The position numbers and the translations under genes are program-made. From Acidobacteriota bacterium (GTDB taxonomy: Bacteria > Acidobacteriota > Terriglobia > Bryobacterales > Bryobacteraceae), in contig QHXW01000152.1 in assembly GCA_003223115.1 (NCBI GenBank), forward strand, positions 1 to 64,000: a DNA stretch of 64,000 bases. The letters are read 5' to 3'. How positions within the stretch are numbered: the stretch's first letter is position 1; each line of letters opens with the position of its first letter. Shown in pieces: positions 63,066 to 64,000 of this stretch. The notes below the pieces were generated by a model. The model had not been told where the DNA came from and made no database searches. It was given only the letters and a program-made list of their open reading frames with translations.

Positions 63066-63360
63066 TACGCATCACCGGCGACATTGAATGTGGCGAACAC
63101 CTCTACGTGAACGGAGAAGTGGAAGGGTACATTCACATGCCCGGTTGCCGGCTCACCGTCGGGCCCGAAGCCGGAGTGCACGCTAACGTAATTGCAGCGA
63201 CGTGGTAATTGAAGGCAAGCTCGAAGGCGACCTGGAAGTGGCGGACAAGCTGGAAATCCGCAGCGCCGCGACCCCTTTTGGGCGACTTGAAAACAGCTCG
63301 CATCAGAATCGACGACGGCGGCTGCTTTAAAGGGAACATCGATATCCTCAGTCCTGAGAC
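63063..63360 (+). pseudogene. Frameshifted bactofilin relic
   Basis: Three consecutive frames together give a bactofilin beta-helix: RITGDIECGEHLYVNGEVEG, then CRLTVGPEAGVHANVIA, then after one missing base DVVIEGKLEGDLEVADKLEIRSAA, and after another change LGDLKTARIRIDDGGCFKGNIDI. The periodic G-x-(I/V)-x pattern is typical. The 5' end is missing; it begins at the junction with the actin-like relic. Bactofilins form cytoskeletal polymers; this copy is dead. Confidence 0.72.
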
Positions 63361-63585
63361 AGAGGGCGCGACGATGGTAGCGGGACAGGCGCCGGCCCTC
63401 CGACAGAAACTGGTGAAATTCCGCTCGTCGATCCCAGCTCTCAGGTAGACGCTCCGTTCGCAGCAAGCGTCTAAGCCCGTTAACAGGAGTCTCTGCGCAA
63501 GCCGCTGCTCGCGGGATGCTAGAGTAGCTTCCATGCGAGTTGCTCTGGCCAATCTGAATCGGGCACGGGCCGGCTGCGCTAGCCA
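63361..63585. other. 225-bp spacer, no gene recognised
   Basis: Between the bactofilin relic and the kinase gene. A short frame, ATG 63534 to TGA 63588-63590 (18 codons), overlaps the kinase start as GTGA, but I see no evidence that it is a gene. Confidence 0.3.
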
Positions 63586-64000
63586 GTGAATTCCTTGTTT
63601 CTCGGCATCGACGGTGGACAGTCTTCCACCACCACCCTCGTCGGAGATGAAACCGGCCGTGTGCTTGGCGCCGGCCAGGCGGGCCCGTGCAATCACGTGG
63701 GCGCGGGTGAGGGCGGGGACAAGCTGCGGTGTGCAGTCGTCGACAGCGTTGCTCATGCATGCCGGGCGGCGAATATTGATCCGGAACACCTGCAATTCGA
63801 GGCTGCATGTGTGGGTATGAGCGGTGGACCCGCCGATAAGCAGGCTATCCTCTCGGAAATTCTGCGAGCGCGAAAACTCGTCGTCACTCACGATGCTTTG
63901 ATTGCATTGTCGGGCGCCACGGGTGGTGAACCCGGAATTGCGACTATCGCAGGCACCGGGTCCATTGCATTTGGACGAAACGCCGCCGGTAAGACGGCTC
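63586..64000 (+). CDS. BadF/BadG/BcrA/BcrD-type ATPase, N-acetylglucosamine-kinase-like (3' truncated by window end)
   Basis: An open frame of 138 codons to the end of the window, from GTG 63586; a TTG at 63595 is an alternative start. FLGIDGGQSSTTTLVGDETG is the phosphate-1 motif of the ASKHA sugar kinases, CVGMSGGPADKQ is a connecting segment, and VVTHDALIALSGATGGEPGIATIAGTGSIAFG holds the adenosine/phosphate-2 motif with GTGS. This order is typical of eukaryotic-type N-acetylglucosamine kinase and the BadF ATPases. The rest lies outside the window. Confidence 0.82.
   Translation, partial: MNSLFLGIDGGQSSTTTLVGDETGRVLGAGQAGPCNHVGAGEGGDKLRCAVVDSVAHACRAANIDPEHLQFEAACVGMSGGPADKQAILSEILRARKLVVTHDALIALSGATGGEPGIATIAGTGSIAFGRNAAGKTA

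Noticed and set aside
1-64000. tRNA or rRNA genes
   Set aside because: I checked the spacers by eye and saw no cloverleaf or rRNA-like sequence; a covariance search would be decisive.

Overview
The window looks like a chromosomal segment of an acidobacterium of the Solibacter/Bryobacterales type. The main pointer is the fragment at the left edge, which matches the TIGR03437 C-terminal domain known chiefly from Solibacter. Other pointers are many Sec-exported beta-propeller, amidohydrolase and M28 peptidase genes, runs of ATGA-coupled genes and fairly GC-rich DNA. This assignment is inference from gene content. I found no tRNA, rRNA, insertion sequence, prophage or CRISPR array.

Layout. 0-5.2 kb: exported subtilase, GreA, a CDP-alcohol phosphatidyltransferase, AcpS and NikR. 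5.3-7.7 kb: a nickel ECF transporter (NikMN fusion, NikQ, NikO) divergent from NikR, with a 27-bp inverted repeat between them that fits a NikR operator. 8-15.3 kb: D-aminoacyl-tRNA deacylase coupled to a GHMP kinase, three overlapping amidohydrolase-like genes, then purM-purN. 15.4-16.6 kb: a decayed diguanylate cyclase.

16.7-21.8 kb: a five-gene type III-A CRISPR effector module (cas10-csm2-csm3-csm4-csm5) on the minus strand with no array, cas6, cas1/cas2 or csm6 in the window. Its Cas10 lacks the HD nuclease domain but keeps GGDD. Its Csm3 keeps the target-cleaving Asp. Its csm5 is cut by an in-frame TGA, beyond which 71 recognisable codons stay open. This is the most interesting system here.

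21.9-31.6 kb: hpt, tatA/B and a tatC with a 120-residue extension, an ABC transporter, exported enzymes and a PAS-LuxR regulator. 31.9-41.8 kb: a surface-polysaccharide region with a Wzm/Wzt-type exporter, a glycosyltransferase interrupted by two tandem modules, methyltransferases, a GDP-mannose 3,5-epimerase-like enzyme and a UDP-glucose dehydrogenase-like enzyme, interspersed with dead genes. 42-64 kb: M28 peptidase, LysR divergent from gltBD, a flavin amine oxidase, propeller proteins, creatininase-like protein, a frameshifted DinB gene, an APC transporter, a MoxR-like ATPase with a vWA partner, two gene relics meeting at 63.06 kb and the start of a BadF-type sugar kinase.

A second theme is decay. 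At least eight relics can be read (diguanylate cyclase, M28 peptidase, SAM methyltransferase, GT2, NadE, DinB, actin-like ATPase, bactofilin), and several perfect two-copy tandem duplications of 8-21 bp lie in the same non-coding or dead stretches.
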